Shown: piece after piece, positions 1 to 5,899 of the stretch | Layout of the letters: the number at the start of each line of letters is the position of its first letter | Position numbering within the stretch: the first letter of the stretch is position 1 | IMG/VR virus record: IMGVR_UViG_3300010354_000159 | Span: 1-44,730 of that record | DNA: 44,730 nucleotides | Reading direction: 5' to 3' (one strand) | From: a virus | The notes under the pieces: model-generated | What the model saw: the letters and a program-made list of their open reading frames with translations, nothing else | What the model was told of the DNA's origin: nothing | Databases searched by the model: none | Translations under genes and position numbers: made by a program

Positions 1-153
1 GATACTATTCTTGATAATACTATGGGATCAGGAACAACTGGTGTTGCATGTGTGAATACCGATAGAAACTTCATTGGAATTGAGAGTGATTCTGAATACT
101 ACAAGATTGCTCATGATCGTATTAGTAATCCTCTCATGAGTGCGATGTCATAA
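1..153 (+). CDS. DNA methyltransferase, C-terminal fragment (5' end outside window)
   Basis: The reading frame is open from the first base and ends at TAA 151-153, giving 50 residues. The segment [13 protein letters not shown] matches the S-adenosylmethionine-binding motif I of amino-methyltransferases (usual form DPFxGSGTT), and [18 protein letters not shown] matches the stretch that normally follows it and ends such enzymes. In the beta class of N6-adenine/N4-cytosine methyltransferases the catalytic DPPY motif precedes motif I, so it would lie upstream of this window. The enzyme probably methylates phage DNA, perhaps against host restriction. The target base and site cannot be read from this fragment. 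The stop codon touches the first copy of the 33-bp repeat. Confidence 0.85.
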   Translation, partial: DTILDNTMGSGTTGVACVNTDRNFIGIESDSEYYKIAHDRISNPLMSAMS

Positions 154-184
154 AGGGGGGACGCCCAAAGTGTCCTAGTAGTAT
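152..184 (+). promoter_or_regulatory. 33-bp intergenic element, copy 1
   Basis: First of ten copies of a fixed-length element: AAAGGGGGGACG, seven variable bases containing AAA, TGTCC(C), then TAGTAT. Here the right arm reads GTCCT, so a GGGAC/GTCCC hairpin would need a G-U pair. The last bases give the ATG (183) of the next gene. It may be a promoter (TAGTAT as -10) or a translation element; see the findings. Confidence 0.8.
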
Positions 185-341
185 GAGACAAACGCACCGC
201 TTCCTAACTTTCAAAGAGGCACTCAACTTTCTGATGAGTGAGTTTCAGATGAGCAATCAACAGGCAACTCATTTCATCTGGGACAATCAGTTTACTATGG
301 GAACTGATCGTGCAATTTGGATTACTGAACCTGCAAACTGA
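183..341 (+). CDS. Small hypothetical protein (52 aa)
   Basis: The ATG at 183 is supplied by the repeat element just upstream, and the frame stops at TGA 339-341. The sequence begins MRQTHRFLTFKEALNF and is mixed polar/aromatic, with no membrane segment or cysteine motif. A second in-frame ATG lies at 234 (residue 18). The next gene starts two bases after the stop, so the two are probably co-transcribed. I do not recognise the family. Confidence 0.6.
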   Translation: MRQTHRFLTFKEALNFLMSEFQMSNQQATHFIWDNQFTMGTDRAIWITEPAN

Positions 342-343
342 TT

Positions 344-787
344 ATGACTACTACCTTCGCTGATTACGCTGCACAGCAAGAGGCAAAGCAAAACATTACT
401 CTTGCTGTTCTTTCTCACACCTTCGCTCTTTGTGAAGCACTGCGTCACAATTACATTCAGTATGCTATTCGTGGGCATCAAAAGTTTGTTGCCGATGCTG
501 ATACTCATGACTACCACAAACAGCAGATTGAGAAACTGAAGCAATCTATTTCTCCTGTTGATTTTATTGTAGAGTCTGGACGTAAGTATCACAAAGTTAT
601 CTTTGTTGATGGTGGCGGATCACGCTCTGTTCACTGCTTCATTGATAAGAAAACTGGTCAAGTTTATAAGTCTGCCAGTTGGAAAGCACCTGCCAAAGGT
701 GTTCGCTACGATCTGCGATTGGTCAAAGATCGTGAATGGTTGTTTGAAAATGCTGACTGGTCTGGTGGTTATCTCTACGCAAAATGA
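344..787 (+). CDS. Conserved phage protein of unknown function (147 aa)
   Basis: An N-terminal helical part (about residues 1-75, rich in Gln, Lys and His) is followed by a compact beta-rich C-terminal part with SRSVHCFIDKKTG, VYKSASWKAPAKGVRY and a terminal ADWSGGYLYAK. That C-terminal pattern (RSVH.F.DKKTG.VYKSASW..PAKGVRY) is familiar to me from T4-like cyanophage proteins that carry no functional name. The start at 344 follows the previous stop closely, without a clear Shine-Dalgarno sequence. The stop overlaps the next ATG (ATGA), a sign of coupled translation. Confidence 0.85.
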   Translation: MTTTFADYAAQQEAKQNITLAVLSHTFALCEALRHNYIQYAIRGHQKFVADADTHDYHKQQIEKLKQSISPVDFIVESGRKYHKVIFVDGGGSRSVHCFIDKKTGQVYKSASWKAPAKGVRYDLRLVKDREWLFENADWSGGYLYAK

Positions 788-945
788 CTAACACTATCTC
801 CAAGCAACATTGGGACACTCTTTATACGAAACTCTATGAAGCGTATGAAGAGTGCAGCAAGAACTACGATGAAACTTACCGACAAAAGATCGGTATGATT
901 CTTGATCACATGATTTACAATCAACCTCACCTGAACATCAAATGA
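784..945 (+). CDS. Small hypothetical protein (53 aa)
   Basis: Starts at the ATG of an ATGA overlap with the upstream gene and ends at TGA 943-945, itself overlapping the next ATG (942). The product (MTNTISKQHWDTLYTK...) is predicted to be mostly helical and polar, with many Tyr, Lys and Glu residues. Translational coupling on both sides supports it as real although it is short. Function unknown. Confidence 0.6.
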   Translation: MTNTISKQHWDTLYTKLYEAYEECSKNYDETYRQKIGMILDHMIYNQPHLNIK

Positions 946-1085
946 AATACGAAGTTAAACTCTACGTTGGTGGCAAAGTCTTCACAGAGGAAGTACATGC
1001 TGTCAATCAAAAGGATGCACGAGAAACTGCACAAGCACGAAATCCTAAAGCGAGGATAATCGGTGTGAACGTAAAGTTCTGGTGA
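942..1085 (+). CDS. Small hypothetical protein (47 aa)
   Basis: The ATG overlaps the preceding stop. The product reads MKYEVKLYVGGKVFTEEV...DARETAQARNP...IIGVNVKFW, an alternating beta-alpha-beta pattern typical of tiny standalone phage domains. This shape (short strand, helix containing DA..TAQ.RNP.A, final strand) recurs in cyanophage small proteins, but I know of no function. It is the third gene of an overlapping set beginning at 344. Confidence 0.65.
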   Translation: MKYEVKLYVGGKVFTEEVHAVNQKDARETAQARNPKARIIGVNVKFW

Positions 1086-1122
1086 TACTGTCTGAGACCC
1101 CACTACAATCGCCTCTAACGCT

Positions 1123-1320
1123 ATGAAAACTGTGACTGTGCCTGTTAGCACCATTGAGACCTTAATTGAAGGTTTGCAGTGTGCTGTCAACGTGTGCTAT
1201 AATGTTGACAGTAAGGAAGAAGATGCTGAGAAGTCTTATCCCTATGCGGTGGGATTCTCAGAGTCTACGATGAAGTTCATTCTCAAAGATCTTCAACGAC
1301 TGAAAGAAAAGGCAGACTAA
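1123..1320 (+). CDS. Small hypothetical protein (65 aa)
   Basis: Begins MKTVTVPVSTIETLIEGL and ends LKDLQRLKEKAD: a short strand, a helix with two Cys, an acidic linker and an amphipathic C-terminal helix. No signal peptide or known motif. It follows a 37-base gap and is followed three bases later by repeat copy 2. A dyad and a good -10 hexamer lie inside the gene (1184-1211). Confidence 0.65.
   Translation: MKTVTVPVSTIETLIEGLQCAVNVCYNVDSKEEDAEKSYPYAVGFSESTMKFILKDLQRLKEKAD
1174..1211 (+). promoter_or_regulatory. Possible intragenic promoter with overlapping dyad
   Basis: TTGCAG (1174-1179), 18 bases, then a perfect TATAAT (1198-1203). An 8-bp perfect inverted repeat, CTGTCAAC (1184-1191) and GTTGACAG (1204-1211), flanks the -10 hexamer. 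The site is inside a coding region and could be coincidence. If real it would drive the helicase gene at 1355. Confidence 0.25.
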
Positions 1321-1323
1321 CTG

Positions 1324-1356
1324 AAAGGGGGGACGCTTAAATTGTCCCTGTAGTAT
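1324..1356 (+). promoter_or_regulatory. 33-bp intergenic element, copy 2
   Basis: AAAGGGGGGACG, CTTAAAT, TGTCCC, TAGTAT at the same fixed spacing as the other copies. GGGAC and GTCCC can pair perfectly around nine bases. It abuts the helicase gene, whose first ATG (1355) begins within the last two bases. Confidence 0.85.
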
Positions 1357-2602
1357 GATGATGAACCAAATGCAAATCCAACTCCGTCCGCATCAAGAAC
1401 GTGGCGTTGCTGCTATGCTCAAGCATAACAAAGGTCAGGTGATTGTTCCTACTGGTGGCGGCAAGACGCTGAAGATGATCTATGATTCTCTGCGTCAGTT
1501 GCAGTCTGAAACTCCACAGACTATTGTAGTTGTTGCTCCTCGCATTCTGCTTGCTGAGCAACTCTCTTCTGAGTTCCTTGAGTTTATCACCAATGCTGCA
1601 GTGTTTCACATTCACAGTGGCGAAACTCATCACGAATCCTCTACTCGCCCTCTTGCTATTCGTCAGTGGGTGGAGAGTAATCAGTCGCGTCACAAGTTGA
1701 TTGTAACAACCTATCACTCTCTTTCTCGCCTTCAAGTGGCAGAGATTGATGTGGATACGATCTACTTTGACGAGGCACATAACAGCGTTCAGCGTCACTT
1801 TTTTCCTGCAACTGAGCACTTTGCTGCTAATGCACGACGCTGCTACTTCTTCACTGCAACTCCCAAACATTCTCTTGCTATGGGTAAACCTGGCATGAAT
1901 GATGCTTCTGTTTATGGTCAGGTAATCTGCAAAGTTCCTGCTCCTGAGTTGATTGCTGGTGGGTATATTGTTCCCCCTAAAGTGATCGTCAAGCAACTGC
2001 CGATGGTGAAGGGCAAGCAGACCAACTTTGACCGCGATGCAGAGAATCTGCTGGAAACGATTGATGAGAACAGCGTCAGCAAGATTCTGATTTGTGCTAA
2101 GGCAACCAAGCAAATCGTGTCGCTGGTGTCAGAAACTGACTTCATCACTCAATTAGAGGATCGTGGTTACTCTTGGATGTATATCACTGCCAAGACTGGA
2201 GCAGTCATTGACGGCAAGAAAGTGAACCGCGAAGTATTCTTTGACACGCTATCTGCATGGGGCAAGGATAACTCCAAGAAGTTCGTTGTTCTACATCACA
2301 GCATTCTGAGTGAGGGTATCAATGTGTCTGGACTTGAGGCAGTCTTGTTTATGCGTAACATGGACTACATTGGCATCTCTCAGACTATCGGACGGGTGAT
2401 TCGTCTGCATCACGATGATGCTGCTAAGTTGCGCTCTGGTGCTATTCAACCTGGCAACCTCAGTCAGTATAGCAAATCGTTCGGTCTTGTGTGTATTCCA
2501 GTCTACAGCAGCGTAGGTATTGCTACCGCTCGCAGTGTGCAGGCAGTTGTTGATGTTATCTTTGAGAAGGGGGAAGCGGCAACCAGCGTGGTTCGCAGGT
2601 GA
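1355..2602 (+). CDS. Superfamily 2 DEAD/DEAH-type helicase
   Basis: A 415-residue ATP-dependent nucleic-acid helicase or translocase. Motifs in order: Q-like LRPHQERG (10-17), Walker A PTGGGKT (32-38), Walker B FDEAHN (138-143), motif III TATP (167-170) and motif VI QTIGRVIR (343-350), so both RecA-like lobes are complete. The shape resembles phage UvsW-like or type III restriction-like helicases, and a role in recombination or replication fork processing is a reasonable inference. A methyltransferase fragment lies 1.2 kb upstream, but six small genes separate them, so a restriction system is not supported. Three ATGs in a row (1355, 1358, 1361) are followed by ATG 1370, which starts MQIQLRPHQERG directly before the conserved domain and may be the true start. 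A terminator follows at 2629. Confidence 0.9.
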   Translation: MMMNQMQIQLRPHQERGVAAMLKHNKGQVIVPTGGGKTLKMIYDSLRQLQSETPQTIVVVAPRILLAEQLSSEFLEFITNAAVFHIHSGETHHESSTRPLAIRQWVESNQSRHKLIVTTYHSLSRLQVAEIDVDTIYFDEAHNSVQRHFFPATEHFAANARRCYFFTATPKHSLAMGKPGMNDASVYGQVICKVPAPELIAGGYIVPPKVIVKQLPMVKGKQTNFDRDAENLLETIDENSVSKILICAKATKQIVSLVSETDFITQLEDRGYSWMYITAKTGAVIDGKKVNREVFFDTLSAWGKDNSKKFVVLHHSILSEGINVSGLEAVLFMRNMDYIGISQTIGRVIRLHHDDAAKLRSGAIQPGNLSQYSKSFGLVCIPVYSSVGIATARSVQAVVDVIFEKGEAATSVVRR

Positions 2603-2628
2603 GTCTCACTGAGAACCCTGTCCACCAC

Positions 2629-2651
2629 TGGGGTGAAAACCCCATTTTTTT
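2629..2651 (+). terminator. Rho-independent terminator after helicase gene
   Basis: TGGGGT (2629-2634), GAAA tetraloop, ACCCCA (2639-2644), then seven T. A compact six-pair stem with a GNRA loop and a T run is a textbook intrinsic terminator. It lies 27 bases after the helicase stop and closes that transcription unit. Confidence 0.9.
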
Positions 2652-2724
2652 GTAATTTCACTGCAGGGGTGCCATAGGTCATCCGCTGCAACCAAATCAC
2701 CGATTTATTGGAAAGTATAGTTCT

Positions 2725-2898
2725 ATGGAAGGATTCATTGTAGGTAAGGGTGACTATGCTGCTGTACCATTTGGTAAACAACTGATGATCATTCACAATG
2801 GACAGCAACTCAAAGTGTGTAGGACTGAATCATCAGCAAGGAAGTTTATTGATGCCCACAAAAAGGGTAAATCTGTAGCAAAACTTCCAGTTGACTAA
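2725..2898 (+). CDS. Small hypothetical protein (57 aa)
   Basis: Starts ATG 2725, 74 bases after the terminator, and stops at TAA 2896-2898 within the first bases of repeat copy 3. The product (MEGFIVGKGDYAAVPFG... ending ...VAKLPVD) has a beta-rich N-terminal half and a basic helical C-terminal half (SARKFIDAHKKGK). A weak GGAAAG lies about 10 bases before the start. Function unknown. Confidence 0.6.
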   Translation: MEGFIVGKGDYAAVPFGKQLMIIHNGQQLKVCRTESSARKFIDAHKKGKSVAKLPVD

Positions 2899-2929
2899 AG
2901 GGGGGACGCTGAAACTGTCCCCATAGTAT
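2897..2929 (+). promoter_or_regulatory. 33-bp intergenic element, copy 3
   Basis: AAAGGGGGGACG, CTGAAAC, TGTCCC, TAGTAT; the stem can form perfectly. The base after TAGTAT is A instead of G, so the usual ATG is lost and the gene must start at ATG 2951. This argues that the element's ATG is dispensable. Confidence 0.85.
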
Positions 2930-2950
2930 ACACCTGCTCTTGAAACTCTG

Positions 2951-3154
2951 ATGATTCTTCTCACCTATCCTGATCACGGTTGCGTTTATACTCTGTCGCA
3001 AGAGGATGGAGATGAGTTGTATTATGCTCCCATCTATGCGAACGGCAATGTAAATCTTGAGGAGTTTGCTCCTGTAGATTTAGATCGTGCAGATATGGAT
3101 GAAATGGAACTCTTTGACATTCGCAATCGTCTTCAAAAACTGGTTGAAGTTTGA
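2951..3154 (+). CDS. Small acidic hypothetical protein (67 aa)
   Basis: The ATG at 2951 is the first start after repeat copy 3. The product (MILLTYPDHGCVYTL...) is strongly acidic, with clusters such as SQEDGDELYY and DLDRADMDEMELFD, and has a short C-terminal helix. Small acidic phage proteins sometimes mimic DNA or inhibit host enzymes; that is only a possibility here. No family recognised. Confidence 0.7.
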   Translation: MILLTYPDHGCVYTLSQEDGDELYYAPIYANGNVNLEEFAPVDLDRADMDEMELFDIRNRLQKLVEV

Positions 3155-3181
3155 CTGTAACTGTTCTAAATTGTTTGTGTG

Positions 3182-3436
3182 ATGAACTATTCTAATCTCT
3201 CAAAGATTCGTCCTAAACTGAGAACATCTGGTAATGTAACAGGTAACTTTGGGAGACCTAAATCTAAGGTAGGTTCTTCACTCAATGAACTTGGTGGTGA
3301 TGGTAGCATAGGTGCAACACAAGATGAGTATTTGAATCGCCTTTATTATGCTTTTGATAACACCACAGACACTAAACTTCGTCAGTTTCTTTATACGGAG
3401 ATCCGCAAGATTCACGTTCAACGTGGAACGTGGTGA
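3182..3436 (+). CDS. Small hypothetical protein (84 aa)
   Basis: ATG 3182 is preferred over the GTG at 3179. The N-terminal half is basic and Gly/Ser/Asn-rich (SKIRPKLRTSGNVTGNFGRPKSKVGSS) and looks disordered. The C-terminal half is helical (TQDEYLNRLYYAF...KLRQFLYTEIRKIHVQ). This may be a small nucleic-acid- or protein-binding peptide; no family recognised. It ends nine bases before repeat copy 4. Confidence 0.65.
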   Translation: MNYSNLSKIRPKLRTSGNVTGNFGRPKSKVGSSLNELGGDGSIGATQDEYLNRLYYAFDNTTDTKLRQFLYTEIRKIHVQRGTW

Positions 3437-3445
3437 TGATGAATG

Positions 3446-3478
3446 AAAGGGGGGACGCCTAAACTGTCCCTGTAGTAT
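3446..3478 (+). promoter_or_regulatory. 33-bp intergenic element, copy 4
   Basis: AAAGGGGGGACG, CCTAAAC, TGTCCC, TAGTAT. Perfect GGGAC/GTCCC arms. The next gene's first ATG (3477) overlaps its end, and a second in-frame ATG follows at 3492. Confidence 0.85.
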
Positions 3479-4394
3479 GAGCACAAAGCAAATGCAGAAC
3501 AAACATATTGAACATCCCGAAGATTCCATCCTGACTGGTGATCTTACCATTCTTGATTGGTTCACTGCAGATTCTACTGTCAGTGTCAAGATTGATGGTG
3601 CTCCTGCTATTGTGTGGGGTTGCAATCCTGCCAATGGGAAGTTCTTTGTAGGCACCAAATCTGTGTTCAACAAAGTTAAAATCAAGATCAATCATTCTCA
3701 TGAAGAAATTGATGCGAACCATCAAGGTAAAGTTGCAGATATTCTTCATGCTTGCTTTGATTCTCTTCCTCGCACCCATTTTATCTACCAAGGTGATTTT
3801 ATTGGGTTTGGCGGTAGTGATACTTATTGCCCCAATACGATCACTTACAAGTTTGATGAAGTAATTGATCAAAGTGTAATCATTGCACCTCATACTCAGT
3901 ATGATTGTGATGATGATCTTCGCAATGCAGTTGCATATCCCTGTGAGCAACGTTTTGTTGATACTTTGGATGTGAAGTGGGTACAACCAGAAGCAGAAAT
4001 CTGCCCATTTCGTGAAGATATTGAGGATGTCTGTAAGTTTGCCAAACAGATGGCAACTCTCGTAGAGTTTGTTACTCCTAAGCAAGCAAAAGAGATCACC
4101 AAAGTTATCAATCGTTTCATTCGCGAAGGTATTGAAATTGATGAGGTTGGTGAGTATGACATTGCATGTGAATGTGAGTGTGATGTGAACCTCATTCGTT
4201 TGTGGAAGTTGGTTCAATCTATCAAGATGGATTTGTTCTGCTTCATTGAGAGCGACACCGATATTCGTTGCGAGATTGATGGAAAGTTTAGCGATCACGA
4301 AGGTTATGTAATGAACAACGAGTTTGGCACTTTCAAGATTGTAGATCGCGATCAATTCTCTCGCCTGAACTTCACTCTTCCTAAGAGTTGGTAA
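3477..4394 (+). CDS. Nucleotidyltransferase of the DNA/RNA ligase-capping enzyme type (putative)
   Basis: A 305-residue protein with an apparent set of covalent nucleotidyltransferase motifs: motif I K38-I-D40-G41 (nucleotide-accepting lysine), a motif III-like HFIYQGDFIGFG (101-112), motif IV E275-G-Y-V-M and motif V FKIVDR with K287. This is the signature of ATP-dependent DNA ligases, RNA ligases and mRNA capping enzymes. Positions 113-270 hold a large, partly acidic and helical insert with a cluster CECEC (231-235), which is unusual. No OB-fold follows motif V, so the enzyme is closer to minimal RNA-ligase-like proteins. The role (RNA repair, nick sealing or protein modification) is inferred and the substrate is unknown. 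The true start may be ATG 3492. Its stop TAA overlaps repeat copy 5. Confidence 0.65.
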   Translation: MSTKQMQNKHIEHPEDSILTGDLTILDWFTADSTVSVKIDGAPAIVWGCNPANGKFFVGTKSVFNKVKIKINHSHEEIDANHQGKVADILHACFDSLPRTHFIYQGDFIGFGGSDTYCPNTITYKFDEVIDQSVIIAPHTQYDCDDDLRNAVAYPCEQRFVDTLDVKWVQPEAEICPFREDIEDVCKFAKQMATLVEFVTPKQAKEITKVINRFIREGIEIDEVGEYDIACECECDVNLIRLWKLVQSIKMDLFCFIESDTDIRCEIDGKFSDHEGYVMNNEFGTFKIVDRDQFSRLNFTLPKSW

Positions 4395-4424
4395 GGGGGG
4401 ACGTTCAAAGTGTCCCTGTAGTAT
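4392..4424 (+). promoter_or_regulatory. 33-bp intergenic element, copy 5
   Basis: TAAGGGGGGACG, TTCAAAG, TGTCCC, TAGTAT. The first base is T rather than A, and TAA is the stop codon of the gene at 3477. The ATG that other copies provide is ATA here, so translation must begin at ATG 4439. Confidence 0.85.
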
Positions 4425-4438
4425 AAGCACTTCCTCAA

Positions 4439-4687
4439 ATGCAACTCTCTGCAATCTCTCAAATTGACGGCAAACCTTCCCTGACTGTTGATTACTTCCC
4501 TGTGAAAGACAGCACCCAATATATGTTTAAGGTGCTCAAGTTTCGCGGTGTTGATACGATGAGTTACAAATGTATCACCAAACGTGAGTTTGAGCGTGAA
4601 ATGGATGAGCGTATTGGTATGGGTTGGGAAGTGACTGGTTTCAATACTGAAGTTCGCAATGTTAATCCTATGGCAGGTGCAGTCTGA
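4439..4687 (+). CDS. Hypothetical protein (82 aa)
   Basis: Starts at ATG 4439 in a CTCAAATG context, 14 bases after repeat copy 5. The sequence (MQLSAISQIDGKPSLTVDYFPV...) suggests a beta-rich N-terminal half and a helix (KREFEREMDERIGMGWEVTGF) leading to a last strand. The phrase ERIGMGWEVTGF resembles small domains found in phage proteins with no known function. The next gene begins one base after its stop. Confidence 0.7.
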   Translation: MQLSAISQIDGKPSLTVDYFPVKDSTQYMFKVLKFRGVDTMSYKCITKREFEREMDERIGMGWEVTGFNTEVRNVNPMAGAV

Positions 4688-4688
4688 A

Positions 4689-4829
4689 ATGAGAATTGCA
4701 CTTGTATTCGCTACACTTTTCTTTGGTATTTCATTCGGTTCTAGTGCTATTGCTACTGTGAATGAGTATCAAGAACAGCAGGCAGATCGCTTCTGCCAAA
4801 TTGACACTAACTACTGCAACGCAAAATGA
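4689..4829 (+). CDS. Small membrane or secreted peptide (46 aa)
   Basis: Starts ATG 4689 right after the previous stop and ends in an ATGA overlap with the next gene. Residues 1-22 (MRIALVFATLFFGISFGSSAIA) form one positive charge followed by a hydrophobic segment with Gly/Ser and Ala at the end, as in a signal peptide or single membrane anchor; AIA looks like a cleavage motif. The short remainder carries two cysteines (FC and YC) that could form a disulfide. It may modify the host envelope, for example as an early-phase exclusion or inhibitor peptide; this is inference. Confidence 0.6.
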   Translation: MRIALVFATLFFGISFGSSAIATVNEYQEQQADRFCQIDTNYCNAK

Positions 4830-5044
4830 CACTTTCTCAACCTGAACTTGCTCAACTGATTGACAACTATGCCAACTATGTGATTGATGGCATGGATATG
4901 GATACTCTAGTGCAGTTTGCATATGAGAGTCTTGTTGCTGAGTTTAACAAATACAGTGAGAAAGAACTTATCTCTGAGATTGTAGAATTGTATGATGAAG
5001 AAGTCAAAGACATGCTGATGGAAAATGTAACAAATGCAGAGTGA
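4826..5044 (+). CDS. Small acidic helical protein (72 aa), conserved in T4-like cyanophages
   Basis: The product (MTLSQPELAQLIDNYANYVIDGMDMDTL...) is almost wholly helical and strongly acidic, with ELISEIVELYDEEVKDML near the end. The opening segment LIDNY..YV.DGMDM.TL is one I recall from short unnamed cyanophage proteins. No enzyme motif. It overlaps the upstream membrane peptide by an ATGA junction and is followed by repeat copy 6. Confidence 0.75.
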   Translation: MTLSQPELAQLIDNYANYVIDGMDMDTLVQFAYESLVAEFNKYSEKELISEIVELYDEEVKDMLMENVTNAE

Positions 5045-5047
5045 TGC

Positions 5048-5080
5048 AAAGGGGGGACGTGCAAAGTGTCTCAGTAGTAT
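5048..5080 (+). promoter_or_regulatory. 33-bp intergenic element, copy 6
   Basis: AAAGGGGGGACG, TGCAAAG, TGTCTC, TAGTAT. One arm base differs (GTCTC) and would form a G-U pair. Together with the first six codons of the next gene it is nearly identical to copy 8 (46 of 49 bases). Confidence 0.8.
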
Positions 5081-5243
5081 GAGCAACACTGAAACGATGC
5101 AAACTCTCACTCCTGATGATATTCAAAACCTTCTCACTTTGATTGACTTTCATGATGATTGGGATGAGGTAAAAGAGATCTGGGGGTTTGATATTGAACC
5201 GCTGTTCAATAAACTCAATGACATGCTGAAAGTTTCCAACTGA
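5079..5243 (+). CDS. Small acidic hypothetical protein (54 aa)
   Basis: ATG 5079 comes from the repeat; the first six residues, MSNTET, are shared with the protein at 6123. A second ATG at 5097 (MQTLTPDDIQN) may be the functional start. The rest is acidic and helical (IDFHDDWDEVKEIWGFDIEPLFNKLNDML). Frames reading upstream across the repeat are unlikely to be translated, because the element would then be coding in only this copy. Confidence 0.7.
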   Translation: MSNTETMQTLTPDDIQNLLTLIDFHDDWDEVKEIWGFDIEPLFNKLNDMLKVSN

Positions 5244-5253
5244 TTAACACAAA

Positions 5254-5436
5254 ATGACAAACTACAATCCTTACGTCCAAAACCTGATTGAAATGGGTTA
5301 TGATGAATCTGACTGCCGTATGGTTGCTGATGCTGGACGACAGAATGTAACCTATCCGCGTAACATTCATGGTCGCATCTTCAATACCAAAGAAGAGTAC
5401 GATTCTGCACTTGCTGATTATATCAACGGTCTCTGA
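5254..5436 (+). CDS. Small hypothetical protein (60 aa)
   Basis: Starts MTNYNPYVQNLIEMGYDESDCRMVADAGRQ, a UBA-like three-helix look (the LIEMGYDES..C phrase resembles ubiquitin-associated folds, perhaps by chance). It ends ...EEYDSALADYINGL. The start is 10 bases after the previous stop; no good Shine-Dalgarno sequence. It ends three bases before repeat copy 7. Confidence 0.7.
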   Translation: MTNYNPYVQNLIEMGYDESDCRMVADAGRQNVTYPRNIHGRIFNTKEEYDSALADYINGL

Positions 5437-5439
5437 TAC

Positions 5440-5472
5440 AAAGGGGGGACGTTCAAAATGTCCCTATAGTAT
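5440..5472 (+). promoter_or_regulatory. 33-bp intergenic element, copy 7
   Basis: AAAGGGGGGACG, TTCAAAA, TGTCCC, TAGTAT. Both arms are intact. It overlaps the ATG (5471) of the next gene; a second in-frame ATG follows at 5486. Confidence 0.85.
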
Positions 5473-5725
5473 GAGCACAACTACCATGCGAAAGTTTCAC
5501 CCGATGAGCATTGAAGATCGCGAGATGTTTAGTTACAATCGCACTTATCAACAGGTGCAAGATGAGATCAAGCGTATCAATGCACAACCTGAACAACCGA
5601 TGAAGTATTCTTTTGAGTTTCTGAAAGGTTATATCAAAGATGATGACGAAGGTATGAAGAAAAAGTGTTATGATGCAATCGCAAAGTATAGCGACAAACT
5701 TGACTGGTCCGAAGCACACTACTGA
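5471..5725 (+). CDS. Hypothetical protein (84 aa)
   Basis: MSTTTMRKFHPMSIEDREM...: the first five residues are encoded by repeat-linked sequence, and the second ATG (5486, MRKFHPMS) may be the real start. The product is charged and helical (QQVQDEIKRIN, KYSFEFLKGYIKDDDEGMKKKCYDAIAKYSDKLDW). No motif recognised. The frame extended to 5369 would run through the repeat and the preceding gene, and is rejected. Confidence 0.7.
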   Translation: MSTTTMRKFHPMSIEDREMFSYNRTYQQVQDEIKRINAQPEQPMKYSFEFLKGYIKDDDEGMKKKCYDAIAKYSDKLDWSEAHY

Positions 5726-5732
5726 ATCAAAA

Positions 5733-5897
5733 ATGTTTATTCTCAACGACACTGCAAAGAATGATCCTGCAGTACAACTTGCACTTCAATCCTATATGAA
5801 ACAACTCCATGCTGAGGAAGAATATAGGAAGCAAGTTCGCGCTGGATTGATTACTCCAGAACCCACAACTGTTTGGAACATTTCTGACCGCGATTGA
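5733..5897 (+). CDS. Small hypothetical protein (54 aa)
   Basis: ATG 5733 starts MFILNDTAKNDPAVQLALQS, seven bases after the previous stop. It is helical and polar through the middle (YMKQLHAEEEYRKQVRAGL) with a proline-containing tail (ITPEPTTVWNISDRD). An upstream start at 5670 would overlap the previous gene by 56 bases and is not favoured. Function unknown. Confidence 0.6.
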   Translation: MFILNDTAKNDPAVQLALQSYMKQLHAEEEYRKQVRAGLITPEPTTVWNISDRD

Positions 5898-5899
5898 TC

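Noticed and set aside
152-184. Repeat elements as intrinsic terminators
   Set aside because: No T run follows the dyad in any copy; the downstream bases are TAGTAT and a gene start.
1205-1234. TTGACA at 1205-1210 as a -35 box
   Set aside because: No -10-like hexamer at the right distance; it is better explained as one arm of the dyad around TATAAT.
1337-2113. Minus-strand frame of 258 residues opposite the helicase
   Set aside because: It is a shadow of the helicase, which shows complete SF2 motifs on the plus strand.
1-2602. Methyltransferase fragment plus helicase as a type III restriction-modification pair
   Set aside because: Six small genes and a repeat element separate them, the helicase lacks a visible nuclease domain, and both are common separately in T4-like phages.
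3459-4454. Long minus-strand frame opposite the ligase-like gene
   Set aside because: The plus-strand frame has clear motifs; the minus-strand one is a mirror of it with no recognisable domain, and it also runs through the repeat elements.
4801-4829. TTGACA as a promoter -35 before the gene at 4826
   Set aside because: At 16-18 bases downstream there is no acceptable -10 hexamer, and the gene is translationally coupled to the one before.
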